A stretch of DNA of 64,000 bases from the NCBI RefSeq assembly GCF_003269425.1, contig NZ_CP030104.1:496001-560000 (forward strand), read 5' to 3'. The notes under the pieces are model-generated. The model did not search any database and was not told the origin of the DNA. It saw nothing but the letters and a program-made list of their open reading frames with translations. Shown here piece by piece: positions 41,342-51,395 of this stretch; position 1 is the stretch's first letter; each line of letters opens with the position of its first letter. The DNA comes from Flagellimonas maritima (GTDB lineage: Bacteria > Bacteroidota > Bacteroidia > Flavobacteriales > Flavobacteriaceae). A program made the translations under genes and the position numbers.

Positions 41342-42242
41342 GTGTACTTAAACGTACTATCTTTTGTTTTAGTATCTCATAATCGATATCCAGTGGCTGG
41401 GTTACAGCCAATAATGCCTCTTCAAGGTCAGAATGGTCAAATCCGCCTGTAAAAAACTGATTTTCATTGATATTATCCAATTGGATTGAAACGCCAAACT
41501 GACGTTCAATCTCGGAAAAAACTTCCGATACGGGAATACGCTCAAAGTAACTTTTGTTTTCTGTCCATTGGGGCGCATCAAATGAATGTTTACCAGAAAG
41601 AACCTCTTCATTGGCAAACCGAAAATTATCGCCTTGTTCAAGAATCTTGGTTTCATTACCGTATGTAACCAAGACTTTGCCCTCAAAACAACTAACTTCA
41701 AGAATGTTATTCCTATGCTTTACGTTGAATTCGGTACCAAGGACGCTTACCATACCCACTGGAGTACGCACATCGAACCTTGAGCCTTTTGCAACATCAA
41801 AAAAGGCTTCGCCCTGAAGCTCTATATCCCTTTTTGAACTCCAGTGCTTTTCGCTAAATGAAATTTTAGATTCGGAGTTCAACACTACACGGGTATCATC
41901 TGGCAATAATAAATCGGATTTTTCGACAACAGCAGTTTCCAAAACCGTATTGGTATCGTAAACAAGGAAATAATATAGCCCGAAAGCCACAATCATAATA
42001 CTGGCAATTCTAAGAAAGGGAAGCGGTAAAGAAAAGCTTCGCTCTTTTCTTGGTGAAGATGGAATCCGTTTTTTAAAATCCGTGTATTCAGGCATTTCGG
42101 AAAAGTCAGAAGCCTTAAAGAACTTGGCATCACTGATTATTTCATCGAAAAAAGATGCATCTTCCAATTCATTAAATGCTATGGTCTCCTCTTCATTGAG
42201 ATCATCTAAAAGCCATTTATTAATCAAATCTTTACGGTCCAT
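41334..42242 (-). CDS. FecR-family anti-sigma factor
   Basis: A 302-residue transmembrane anti-sigma/sigma-regulator: cytosolic N-terminal part (about 1-75) that binds the sigma factor, one membrane helix (about 76-96, FLRIASIMIVAFGLYYFLV) and a periplasmic FecR domain (about 110-215, SDLLLPDDTRVVLNSESKISF and FDVRTPVGMVSVLGTEFNV) followed by an STN-like C-terminal segment (about 230-300). It relays the signal from the TonB receptor. 48 bp after the sigma gene and overlapping the receptor gene by 8 bp. Confidence 0.92.
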   Translation of the reverse strand: MDRKDLINKWLLDDLNEEETIAFNELEDASFFDEIISDAKFFKASDFSEMPEYTDFKKRIPSSPRKERSFSLPLPFLRIASIMIVAFGLYYFLVYDTNTVLETAVVEKSDLLLPDDTRVVLNSESKISFSEKHWSSKRDIELQGEAFFDVAKGSRFDVRTPVGMVSVLGTEFNVKHRNNILEVSCFEGKVLVTYGNETKILEQGDNFRFANEEVLSGKHSFDAPQWTENKSYFERIPVSEVFSEIERQFGVSIQLDNINENQFFTGGFDHSDLEEALLAVTQPLDIDYEILKQKIVRLSTRE

Positions 42243-42290
42243 CTTTTATGTTTCTTTGCAATAAAACAACTTGGTTATTGTTTTTCCTGA

Positions 42291-42815
42291 TTATTTTACC
42301 TTAAAATTCTCCAAATCTTTTTTAAGTAGGTCAAAAGCCGAGTAAATACGGTACTCCACAACCTTACGCGTAATGCCCAACATCTCTGCAATTTCGGCAT
42401 GTTTCTTCCCTTCTACCTTATTTAAAAGAAAAGCAGTGCGCTGTTCCTCGCTCATTTTTGCAAGACACTCTTGATACTGTTGATAATATTCCTCCTTTTG
42501 CATTAAATATTCAGGATTCTCGTTCGTGTATGCCCTTGGAGCTACTTTTCTATGGTTCAGAACAACTTTTTGATGCTTAAACTCGTTTAACATCATATTA
42601 TTGGCCACCGTGAAGAGATAAGATTTTGCTTTTTCCATGGTAACTTTGGAACAGTTCTCCCAAAGTTTTACGAAAGCTTCCTGTGCTTTATCAGCAGGAT
42701 TATAGTTTTCTCCATATTTGTAATAAAGAAAATCATGTAAGTTCTGCGAATGTTTATTGTAGATTTTTTCAAATAGGGAATCCTCGCAGATATTATTATA
42801 AAGAGGCTTTTCCAA
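42291..42815 (-). CDS. ECF sigma factor (FecI-like)
   Basis: A 174-residue ECF sigma factor: region 2 (about 16-75, FLYYKYGENYNPADKAQEAFVKLWENC) and region 4 (about 110-165, RTAFLLNKVEGKKHAEIAEMLGITRKVVEYRIYSAFDLL). The only reasonable start is TTG at 42815; upstream the frame has no ATG before a stop. It heads the sigma-fecR-receptor operon and diverges from the poly-Asp lipoprotein gene by 113 bp, which is the likely target promoter region. Confidence 0.9.
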   Translation of the reverse strand: MEKPLYNNICEDSLFEKIYNKHSQNLHDFLYYKYGENYNPADKAQEAFVKLWENCSKVTMEKAKSYLFTVANNMMLNEFKHQKVVLNHRKVAPRAYTNENPEYLMQKEEYYQQYQECLAKMSEEQRTAFLLNKVEGKKHAEIAEMLGITRKVVEYRIYSAFDLLKKDLENFKVK

Positions 42816-42928
42816 AGTGGGGTTACTTTTAGTTTCAAAAATAGGGAATGAAACAATTTAATATGTACTCATCAGGATTTTTTTTTGCTCAGTTGTTATA
42901 TACTAAATAGCACCAAATAAAAATTATT

Positions 42929-43822
<894 letters not shown>

Positions 43823-43947
43823 ATCGTATACAAATAAAAAGTCTTATCCAAATTTTAATCTGGATGCGCAAAAATTATTTTCCATAATGGATTCAAGACA
43901 CCTTAACCCATTGAAAACTCTAATATTTCCTATTTAGGCCGCAATTT

Positions 43948-44859
43948 CTAATTTAAATCAATATAGCGAAGTGAAGCTGGTTTACCATTGCCATTCTGGG
44001 AAATATACAACCTTCTGTTCTTCACGTCCACATCAATACCGTTTGGCGTAACAAAACTGGCTTTTGAAGCTATACCATCCTTTGTTTGGTAATTACCGGA
44101 CCCTGCAAATTCCTTTACCTCCCCCTTCATGCTTATCCTATATATTTTATTGGAACCATAACCTGTTGCATATAAATAATTTTCAAAGTATGTGATATAA
44201 CCAATTACGTAACCTGGATAAACTACAGGGATACTTGCCAGTTCCTCAAGATTTTTATCAACATTTACCCTATAAATTTTCCCCGTAGTAAAATTGCTAA
44301 TGAAAATAATATTATCTGGGCCATAAGTAATACCGGTAGCACCCTTTACTTTCTCATCTTTAATAAAATCCTCAACGCTACCGTTTATATAAACTTTCCT
44401 AATAACAGGAAGCGTATAATTGGTAATATAAAACAATCCGTTGTTATCCGCATCAATTAAGATATCTCCTGAAAACCCTTCGAGTGTGGCTATTTTTCTT
44501 ATTTTATTATTCTTGAACTGCATAAAATCACTGGACAGGTAGGAGCTTCCATTATTGAAATAATAATTTCCATCGCTGTCAATTGCATTTCCTACGGCAC
44601 CACTTACGCTATTGGAAATAACATTGACCTTACCTTTTGGACTTACCGTAAAAATACGTTTACCATTACCTGAAATATCAGGATTTGCTGTTCCGTACTC
44701 GTTTACAAAAACATTGCCGTTTGGGCCGACAACCACCGATCCGTTTCCATGAAAATTATCGACTAAAGTATGAACTCTAGGTTCGGTTTCTTGGCACACG
44801 GTTTTCATGGAAATCAAAAGAAATAATAATGGGAAAACCCTATTTAAGTTATACATCAT
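43948..44859 (-). CDS. Secreted beta-propeller (SMP-30/NHL-like) protein
   Basis: A 303-residue exported protein (signal about 1-22) made of repeated blades: GNGSVVVGPNGNVFVNEYG, GAVGNAIDSDGNYYFNN, GDILIDADNNGLFYITNY, GATGITYGPDNIIFISNFTTGKIYRV and VTPNGIDVDVKNRRLYISQNG. The blade pattern fits the SMP-30/gluconolactonase/NHL propeller. It might be a lactonase or a binding scaffold; the acidic metal triad of SMP-30 was not verified. Start ATG at 44859 (GTG at 44862 also in frame). No operon partner. Confidence 0.75.
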   Translation of the reverse strand: MMYNLNRVFPLLFLLISMKTVCQETEPRVHTLVDNFHGNGSVVVGPNGNVFVNEYGTANPDISGNGKRIFTVSPKGKVNVISNSVSGAVGNAIDSDGNYYFNNGSSYLSSDFMQFKNNKIRKIATLEGFSGDILIDADNNGLFYITNYTLPVIRKVYINGSVEDFIKDEKVKGATGITYGPDNIIFISNFTTGKIYRVNVDKNLEELASIPVVYPGYVIGYITYFENYLYATGYGSNKIYRISMKGEVKEFAGSGNYQTKDGIASKASFVTPNGIDVDVKNRRLYISQNGNGKPASLRYIDLN

Positions 44860-45114
44860 CACAAATTATTTAAAGGTAAAGATGTAAACTGTTTGCAATT
44901 ATTTCGACCACTTGGGTACAAACACACCAAAATCTTTTGACTTTCAAGAATACGTTTACATGTTTTTGGAATATAAAAAAAGTAATATGTGAAGTACATC
45001 ATACAATTGAAATCATATCTTCTAGTCCTAGATTTTTTTTCATTGATGTTAAAAACCAGAAATCATATTATATAAATCAATTTCAGTACATTAAACCATC
45101 TTATAAAATTGCAA

Positions 45115-46170
45115 ATGGACCATCGCAAACTACATCTCATATTCCTGGCTTTTTTTCTTTCACTTGTTCAAGCCAGTGCGCAACATTTCAATATTCACAA
45201 TCCCATTACACTACCAGATAAAAGTCAGGAGTCCAACATTGCCCAACGTATAGGATATACTAACATCACTATAGATTACCATAGTCCTGGAACAAGAGGT
45301 AGAAAGGTCTGGGGAAACCTTGTTCCCTACGGGAAAGTATGGCGTGCCGGTGCCAATGAGAATACAGTATTTACTATTACTGACGATGTGCAGATTGAAG
45401 GGCAAAGCTTGTCTGCGGGTAGTTATGGTCTCCATCTTTTGCCTGATGAGAACCAATGGACCTTTATTTTTTCAAAAAATCATACCTCGTGGGGAAGCTA
45501 TTTTTATGAAGAGGCTGAAGATGCGCTGCGGGTAACGGTTCCTGTCCAAAATAACTTAGAGGAAAGAGAATGGCTAAGTTACGATTTCAATAAGCGAGAA
45601 AGGGGTATGACTTCGATAGTTCTGAGCTGGGCAGATAAAAAAGCGGAATTCAATATAAGTCTGGACATTGATGAAATTGCTCTGGAAAATATTCGAAAAC
45701 AACTTCGCTCAGATGCGTATTGGGAATGGTTTAGTTGGTGTCAGGCTGCAGATTACTGTGCCGAATATAAAATAAACACAAAAGAGGCACTTGAATGGAT
45801 TGATAGGTCAATTGAACTCCAGGAAAACTTTTCCAATTGGGACGTTAAAGCAAAATTACTGAGACAATCGGGCAATCAAAAAGAAGCCGAAGAAGCAATA
45901 CAAAGGGCTGTTGAAGTTGGTAGTGATGTCTATCTTGAGCGTTACGGTCGTAGGCTTCTAAAGGAAAAGGACTTTGAACAGGCGGAATATGTTTTCAAAC
46001 AAGCCATAGAGAAAAACGAAACCTACTGGAGAGCCCATTTTAATAGAGGACATGCACTGAAGGACCTACAGAAAAGAAAAGATGCTAAAAAATCGTATGA
46101 ACTCGCCCTTAAGTATGCGCCGGCAGATAGAAAAAATCAAATAAAGGAAAGTATTGAATCACTCAAATGA
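45115..46170 (+). CDS. DUF2911 protein with TPR tail
   Basis: A 351-residue secreted protein (signal about 1-22, ASAQ end). The DUF2911 domain (about 45-180) shows IDYHSPGTRGRKVWGNLVPYGKVWRAGANENT and FSKNHTSWGSYFY, common in Bacteroidota exported proteins of unknown activity. A C-terminal TPR region (about 210-350, LLKEKDFEQAEYVFKQAI and YELALKYAP) suggests protein contacts. An in-frame TTG two codons upstream is possible; ATG at 45115 is preferred. Converges on the RpiR regulator gene. Confidence 0.85.
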   Translation: MDHRKLHLIFLAFFLSLVQASAQHFNIHNPITLPDKSQESNIAQRIGYTNITIDYHSPGTRGRKVWGNLVPYGKVWRAGANENTVFTITDDVQIEGQSLSAGSYGLHLLPDENQWTFIFSKNHTSWGSYFYEEAEDALRVTVPVQNNLEEREWLSYDFNKRERGMTSIVLSWADKKAEFNISLDIDEIALENIRKQLRSDAYWEWFSWCQAADYCAEYKINTKEALEWIDRSIELQENFSNWDVKAKLLRQSGNQKEAEEAIQRAVEVGSDVYLERYGRRLLKEKDFEQAEYVFKQAIEKNETYWRAHFNRGHALKDLQKRKDAKKSYELALKYAPADRKNQIKESIESLK

Positions 46171-46197
46171 TTTAGTTATCTCTAGAGCAATTGATAA

Positions 46198-47049
46198 TTA
46201 TATTTTATAGACATTATCTTTTTCGGACATTGCTCTAAAGAATTTAAACCGTGAGACTGTCTCGGGTTTTAAAATATTGGCAATGCTGTAAAAAATAGCA
46301 TTCACAATACAATATGCCCCCACCATACTACCAAAATAAAAACTGTTGGAACTGTTGATCGTAATATGAAGGTCACTATATTCAATCAATGGTGACAAAT
46401 CACTATCAACTATAGAAATAGTGGTCGATTTTTTCTCCAATCGTGCACATTTTAGTGCTTTGATGGTCTGGTTCTGGCATTTATCCAAGCAAATGGCCAA
46501 TACAACATCATCTTTAGAGAAATGGGCCATATTTAAAAAAAGTTCTCCGTGGTATTCAGTACTTGCGTGTATTTGGGGAACTGCCGATCTACATATCCGC
46601 TCCATATAGTTAGCTACCAAACCAATATGACCCAATCCGATAATGTATGTCTGTTTTGAAGTTATTATGGCATTAGCAATTTTTTCAATTACTTCAAAAT
46701 CAATGGTGTCATACGTTTTTTGAAGCATCATTATATCTCCCAATATAGCATCTTGTGCTACCTTCTGTGGATTGGTATGAGCACGAACTTCCTTGATCAT
46801 TCCACTGAAAATAGAATCTACCCTTGTTAGTTGAACTTCATCTTTTAGAAGTTCTTTCAATTCATAAAAACCGTTAAGACCAATAGCTTTACAAGCTTTT
46901 ACAATGGTTGCTGGATTTACCCCCAGCTTATCCCCTAACTCCTCCATTCGCATCAGCACGACTTTATCTGGATAATCCAAAGCATACTGGATAATTAACC
47001 TTCTTTTTTTTGAAAGTTTGGATAAGTCTATATCGTTCATAGTTTTCAT
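46198..47049 (-). CDS. MurR/RpiR-family regulator (HTH + SIS)
   Basis: A 283-residue regulator with an N-terminal HTH_6 domain (about 10-80, LSKKRRLIIQYALDYPDKVV...GVNPATIVKACKAIG) and a C-terminal SIS sugar-phosphate binding domain (about 125-255, ITSKQTYIIGLGHIGLVANYMERICRSA and VVLAICLDKCQNQTIKALK). RpiR-type proteins typically respond to phosphosugars such as MurNAc-6P or GlcN-6P. It diverges from the sodium symporter operon, whose control region has two inverted repeats. ATG at 47049. Confidence 0.92.
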   Translation of the reverse strand: MKTMNDIDLSKLSKKRRLIIQYALDYPDKVVLMRMEELGDKLGVNPATIVKACKAIGLNGFYELKELLKDEVQLTRVDSIFSGMIKEVRAHTNPQKVAQDAILGDIMMLQKTYDTIDFEVIEKIANAIITSKQTYIIGLGHIGLVANYMERICRSAVPQIHASTEYHGELFLNMAHFSKDDVVLAICLDKCQNQTIKALKCARLEKKSTTISIVDSDLSPLIEYSDLHITINSSNSFYFGSMVGAYCIVNAIFYSIANILKPETVSRFKFFRAMSEKDNVYKI

Positions 47050-47127
47050 AAGTTACAAGAAATAAAAAAAAATTAAAATACACTATGAAAATCTAAATCA
47101 AATACCATTATTAATATTGCTTTTTTC

Positions 47128-47163
47128 AAAATATCGATTATAATATTGTAATTATGATATTTT
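47128..47163. promoter_or_regulatory. Candidate RpiR operator 1
   Basis: Arms AAAATATC (47128-47135) and GATATTTT (47156-47163) with 20 bp between, and further partial symmetry inside. Located in the middle of the 226-bp divergent gap. Confidence 0.4.
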
Positions 47164-47215
47164 TTCTTAAATTGTGTTAAATCCCATCTCATGATACTTA
47201 CGAAGATTTTAAAAT

Positions 47216-47255
47216 GCTATTGCGCAATCTGAGTTGTTCTAATTGGAGCAATAGC
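47216..47255. promoter_or_regulatory. Candidate RpiR operator 2 / leader hairpin
   Basis: Arms GCTATTGC (47216-47223) and GCAATAGC (47248-47255), extended by CAAT/ATTG, with a 13-nt inner loop, 20 bp before the symporter ATG. Could be an operator or an RNA hairpin in the leader. Confidence 0.45.
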
Positions 47256-47275
47256 TTCATAAGCATAATTTAATC

Positions 47276-48610
47276 ATGTCCAAAAATCAATGGAGCAATA
47301 AGTTTTCATTTATCATCACAACCTCTGCTTTTGCAATTGGTCTGGGAAACATTTGGAGGTTTCCTTACATAGCTGGTGAAGGAGGTGGAGCTGCTTTCAT
47401 ATTGGTATATCTTATTTTAATGTTCTTGGTAGGAATTCCTATTTTGACCATAGAAATGGCTTTGGGCCGTATGTCCAAAACAACCATTCTTATTGGTTTT
47501 GAAAAACTAGCAAAGAAATACCAATGGAACAGTATAGGTTGGCTGGGTACAATTACCTGTATTTTAATCATGGGGTTCTACATCATGATTATGGCATGGA
47601 TCGTAATCTATCTATGGGAATGTTTTTCAGGTAAAATTTCAAAATTATCGATTCCAGAAATTACAGGGCATTTTGATGTTGTTGCTTCAAACTTGTCCAT
47701 CGTTATTACAGTAATTCTCACAATCATGCTTGCCGTATTTTTTGTTGTACGGCAAGGCCTAAAAAATGGCTTGGAACGCTATTCCAAAGGAATGATGTTC
47801 GGATTGATTATCCTTATGATAGGTTTATGCGTTTGGGCCGCTACTTTGGATGGTGCAGCTGAAGGTTATCATTGGCTTTTGTCGCCAGACTTCTCAAAAA
47901 TCAATTTTCGAATAATCATGAGCGCTTTAGGGCAGCTTTTCTTTTCAGTGGGAGTTGGCATGGCAGTAGCATTTGTATTTGGGAGTTATACCCATAAAAA
48001 TGAGAATCTTATAAAAAGTACTATATGGATTATTATAGCAGATACATTTTTTGCATTCCTTGCAGGGCTTATGCTCTTTCCGGCCATTTTCAGTTTTAAT
48101 CTTCAACCAGATTCGGGACCTAACTTAATATTTGTTACGATGGCAACTGTTTTCAATCAATTGGAATATGGGTGGGCCATAGGCACATTATTCTTTTTGC
48201 TATTGTTTTTGGCCGGATTTACTTCACTAATCTCATGCGTACAAGGCTTAAAAGATACGTTCAAAGATAAATATTCCTTATCAGATACGATTGCTCTATT
48301 AGTTGTGATTTCTTGTATCACAGCAATAGCGATACTGGCAGTTTTTTCTTATTCGGATAATCCATTCCTGATATTTGGGAAAACAGTTTTTGAAACTTTG
48401 GATTATACAACGAGCACCCTATTATTACCGTTGAGCGGATTGCTTATAGTTGTATTCGCAGGTCACATTGTTGGTTTTGATAGACTAAAATCACATCTCA
48501 TTACCGGATTGGAAAAGATAACGATCAAGGCATATTGGAAAGTTGTCCTGCTTTGGATATTACCTTTTTCATTACTTATCATTCTAATAAATGGTCTTTT
48601 GAACACCTAG
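47276..48610 (+). CDS. NSS-family sodium-dependent transporter
   Basis: A 444-residue inner-membrane symporter of the neurotransmitter:sodium family (LeuT fold). Helix 1 shows the sodium/substrate unwound motif AFAIGLGNIWRFPYIAGEGGGAAF (about 16-40), and later helices include SALGQLFFSVGVGMAVAFVFGSY (helix 6). It should import an amino acid or similar zwitterion with Na+. About 11 helices are predicted. ATG at 47276; 6 bp after its stop the M20 deacylase starts, so it heads the operon. Confidence 0.93.
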   Translation: MSKNQWSNKFSFIITTSAFAIGLGNIWRFPYIAGEGGGAAFILVYLILMFLVGIPILTIEMALGRMSKTTILIGFEKLAKKYQWNSIGWLGTITCILIMGFYIMIMAWIVIYLWECFSGKISKLSIPEITGHFDVVASNLSIVITVILTIMLAVFFVVRQGLKNGLERYSKGMMFGLIILMIGLCVWAATLDGAAEGYHWLLSPDFSKINFRIIMSALGQLFFSVGVGMAVAFVFGSYTHKNENLIKSTIWIIIADTFFAFLAGLMLFPAIFSFNLQPDSGPNLIFVTMATVFNQLEYGWAIGTLFFLLLFLAGFTSLISCVQGLKDTFKDKYSLSDTIALLVVISCITAIAILAVFSYSDNPFLIFGKTVFETLDYTTSTLLLPLSGLLIVVFAGHIVGFDRLKSHLITGLEKITIKAYWKVVLLWILPFSLLIILINGLLNT

Positions 48611-48616
48611 GCAACT

Positions 48617-49828
48617 ATGAATAAAGAGCTAAAAGAAAAAATGAATAACACCATATCAATCCTAAAGGATTTGATTTCATTTTCGGTCATTGGGGGCCAA
48701 AGCAATCTGCCTATTGCTGAATATATTGTTAACATATTGAAAGCGAATAATATTGAATATCATAAAGTATTTAATACTACTGGAGATAAAATGAGTATTC
48801 ACTGTCGCATTGGACCAGAAGTGGATGGAGGAATCATTTTATCCGGACATATGGATGTCGTTACTATAGAGGGCCAACCTTGGACGAAACCTGGTTTTTC
48901 ATTGACCCATATCGGAGACAAACTTTACGGTAGAGGTACTTCTGATATGAAAGGTTTCTTGGCATGCTGCCTAGCTATGATTCCCCATTTTAAAAAAAAT
49001 GTTTTAAAAAAACCTATCTATCTGGCATTTTCATATGATGAGGAAGTTGGCTGTTTGGCTACTAATGAGCTACTCTTATCAGTTAAATCACAATACAGGG
49101 AAAAGCCGCGTTTTGCTATTGTCGGTGAACCTACATCCATGCAAACCGTAAATCTTGAAAAAGGAGCTGCATTTTTTAAGACTTCGGTTTATAGCAGGGC
49201 CGCGCACAGCTCTGAGGTAAGAAAAAGTATCAGCGCCATTGAAGAAGCCACTTATTTAATTCAATGTCTATTGGCAAAAATGGACCAATTTATTGAACAA
49301 CGAAATTTTGATGAACGCTTTGAGCCTCCATATACGACCCTTCATATAGGCACTATCAAGGGGGGGACTTCGGTCAATATCATTGCTGATCAATGTGAGT
49401 TTGAATGGGATGTCAGAAACATTCCGTCCAATACCATACAAAAGATTCTAGACTCTTTTGAAGCATTCTACAAAAAGCGTATCGATCAAAAGCAAAAAAC
49501 ATTTCCTGAATTTAACATAAAGACAAAAGCACAATTTCCAATAGTTCCAAGTCTTCATACCCCAAAAAGTTCAGAAGTAGTAAAACTTGTAAATTCTTTT
49601 ACTGAAAACACGTCAACCAATGCGGTTTCTTTTGCTTCCGAAGCTGGCTATTTTTCACAAGCTGGTTTTGAAACCGTGGTCTGCGGACCGGGCAGCATGG
49701 CTCAGGGACATCAAGCAGACGAATATATTGAATTGGACCAATTAAAAAAGTGTATCAAATTTTTGGAAAGGGTTGCCGACTGGAGTAAAATAAAAAATAA
49801 AGCAAAAGATAACTATGAAAAAGTATGA
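48617..49828 (+). CDS. M20-family N-acyl amino acid deacylase (ArgE-like)
   Basis: A 403-residue zinc metallohydrolase. The metal site is SGHMDVV (about 76-82, His/Asp), GRGTSDMKGF (Asp bridging), YDEEVG (general base Glu) and GEPT; the dimerisation domain follows and GHQADEY gives the last His. Closest in look to acetylornithine deacetylase ArgE; may deacylate N-acyl amino acids. There are no other arginine genes near, so the substrate is probably the imported compound. Overlaps the next gene by 14 bp. Confidence 0.9.
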   Translation: MNKELKEKMNNTISILKDLISFSVIGGQSNLPIAEYIVNILKANNIEYHKVFNTTGDKMSIHCRIGPEVDGGIILSGHMDVVTIEGQPWTKPGFSLTHIGDKLYGRGTSDMKGFLACCLAMIPHFKKNVLKKPIYLAFSYDEEVGCLATNELLLSVKSQYREKPRFAIVGEPTSMQTVNLEKGAAFFKTSVYSRAAHSSEVRKSISAIEEATYLIQCLLAKMDQFIEQRNFDERFEPPYTTLHIGTIKGGTSVNIIADQCEFEWDVRNIPSNTIQKILDSFEAFYKKRIDQKQKTFPEFNIKTKAQFPIVPSLHTPKSSEVVKLVNSFTENTSTNAVSFASEAGYFSQAGFETVVCGPGSMAQGHQADEYIELDQLKKCIKFLERVADWSKIKNKAKDNYEKV

Positions 49829-51014
49829 TGTCCTTATTGTAGGAGGTGGTATCTATGGGATTACTGCAGCTGTTGAATTGGCAAAGCGAAAACATAGCGT
49901 TGGCCTTATTAATCCTGACACCATCCCTCATCACATGGCAGCATCCACAGACGTGACCAAGGCCGTTAGAATGGAATATGGTTCGGATATGGAATACTTT
50001 AAGATGGTTGAAATGTCAATAGACAAATGGCATGAATGGAATGATTTTTTTAAAGAACAATTATATCACGAAGTTGGTTTTTTAATGCTTTGCAAGGATA
50101 GCATAGAAAGTGAAAAACACACTTTTGAAAAACATAGCTATCAAAATTTGCTGAATGCGGGATACGAACCAGATCGTTTGGACGCGAAAAGTATTAAAAA
50201 ACGGTTTCCAGCAGTAAACACATTGGAATATGTAGATGCAAACTTCAACAGAAAAGCAGGTTACGCGGATTCTGCATTAACAGTTCAAACCTTAGCAGAT
50301 TATGCAAGGACTTTGGGTGTCGATATCCATGAACGGCAAACCGCAAATAGCTTTGAAATCGAGAACGGTGTATTGACAGGGGTAAAAACCAAGGAGGGGA
50401 ACACTTTTCAATGTGGTCATGCACTGGTCGCTGCTGGGGCGCACACCCCATTGTTACTGCCAGAACTACAGCCTTACATGAAATCGACAGGGCATCCCGT
50501 ATTCTGGCTCAGACCCAAAAATAAAAATAACTTTATTCCTCCAAAATTCTCTGTGTTCACTGCCGATATTTCCAATTCTGGGTGGTATGGATTTCCATTT
50601 TTGGAAAAGCAGGGTATCGTCAAAATTGCTAAACATTCCAACGGAACCTCGGTGCATCCCGAAAAAGATGATCGCCAAATTAGTGATGCAGAAGTAGCGG
50701 ATATGCGCTCTTTTGTTAAAATGACATTCCCAGAGTTGATGGATGCCCCACTGGTCTTTACAAGAAGGTGTCTTTACATAGATACTCTCGATGGACATTT
50801 TTGGATTGATAACCATCCTAAAATAAAAGGATTGTCGGTCAGTACCGGAGGAAGTGGACATGGATTAAAAATGGCCCCGCTATTGGGAGCTATGGCCGCA
50901 GATGTTATAGAGGGAAAATCCCATATGTTCTCCAAAAGATATAGGTGGAGGCATCTTTCGAGCAATACAAACCAAGTAGAAGAGGCAAGATATGTAATCG
51001 ACAGAAAATTATAA
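49815..51014 (+). CDS. FAD-dependent amine/amino acid oxidoreductase (DAO family)
   Basis: A 399-residue flavoenzyme with an N-terminal Rossmann FAD motif VLIVGGGIYGITAAVELAK (about 6-24) and a DAO/sarcosine-oxidase-like domain, ending with GLSVSTGGSGHGLKMAPLLGAMAADVI (FAD-binding C-terminal motif). It would oxidise an amine or amino acid to imine/keto acid, H2O2-forming or dehydrogenase. No signal peptide, cytosolic. Follows the M20 deacylase with a 14-bp overlap: the two steps could act in sequence on one imported compound. Confidence 0.88.
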   Translation: MKKYDVLIVGGGIYGITAAVELAKRKHSVGLINPDTIPHHMAASTDVTKAVRMEYGSDMEYFKMVEMSIDKWHEWNDFFKEQLYHEVGFLMLCKDSIESEKHTFEKHSYQNLLNAGYEPDRLDAKSIKKRFPAVNTLEYVDANFNRKAGYADSALTVQTLADYARTLGVDIHERQTANSFEIENGVLTGVKTKEGNTFQCGHALVAAGAHTPLLLPELQPYMKSTGHPVFWLRPKNKNNFIPPKFSVFTADISNSGWYGFPFLEKQGIVKIAKHSNGTSVHPEKDDRQISDAEVADMRSFVKMTFPELMDAPLVFTRRCLYIDTLDGHFWIDNHPKIKGLSVSTGGSGHGLKMAPLLGAMAADVIEGKSHMFSKRYRWRHLSSNTNQVEEARYVIDRKL

Positions 51015-51020
51015 AATTAA

Positions 51021-51395
51021 ATGAGAGCAGGTAAAATTATACATAGGTTCATGGCTGCCTACAACGAAAGGGATTTGGAAAAATTCTTGGGATTCATGCA
51101 TCCTGAGTTTACATCTTGCCTATTTGAATCGCAACATTGCCTATGCTCAGGTATCGAAGATGCCAGAAAAGTATACGGCAGAAGATTTGGCAAAAACAAA
51201 CAACTTTTTGTGACCACTTTAAATAGAATTATCAATGATAATATAGTTGTTGAATCACAGATCATTGAAGGTTTTGACGATAATAAAACCATACATGCGA
51301 TTGCAATTTTTGAACTTCAAAATGACAAAGTAAAACGAGCATCTTTTGTGAGAAGGGAAATTTTAACCAAAGACAATATCTCCGTTTTGGAATAA
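51021..51395 (+). CDS. NTF2/SnoaL-like small protein
   Basis: A 124-residue protein with an NTF2-like cone fold: IIHRFMAAYNERDLEKFLGFMHPEF at the start and IFELQNDKVKRASFVRREI at the end are typical of SnoaL-like proteins. The fold binds small hydrophobic ligands; some act as isomerases. It has 3 Cys in the middle (CLFESQHCLC). Starts 6 bp after the FAD oxidoreductase and its stop codon is directly followed by the ATG of the ECF sigma gene. Role unknown. Confidence 0.8.
   Translation: MRAGKIIHRFMAAYNERDLEKFLGFMHPEFTSCLFESQHCLCSGIEDARKVYGRRFGKNKQLFVTTLNRIINDNIVVESQIIEGFDDNKTIHAIAIFELQNDKVKRASFVRREILTKDNISVLE

Noticed and set aside
44937..45221. 94-codon frame before DUF2911
   Set aside because: It overlaps the DUF2911 signal peptide in another frame and has no recognised domain.
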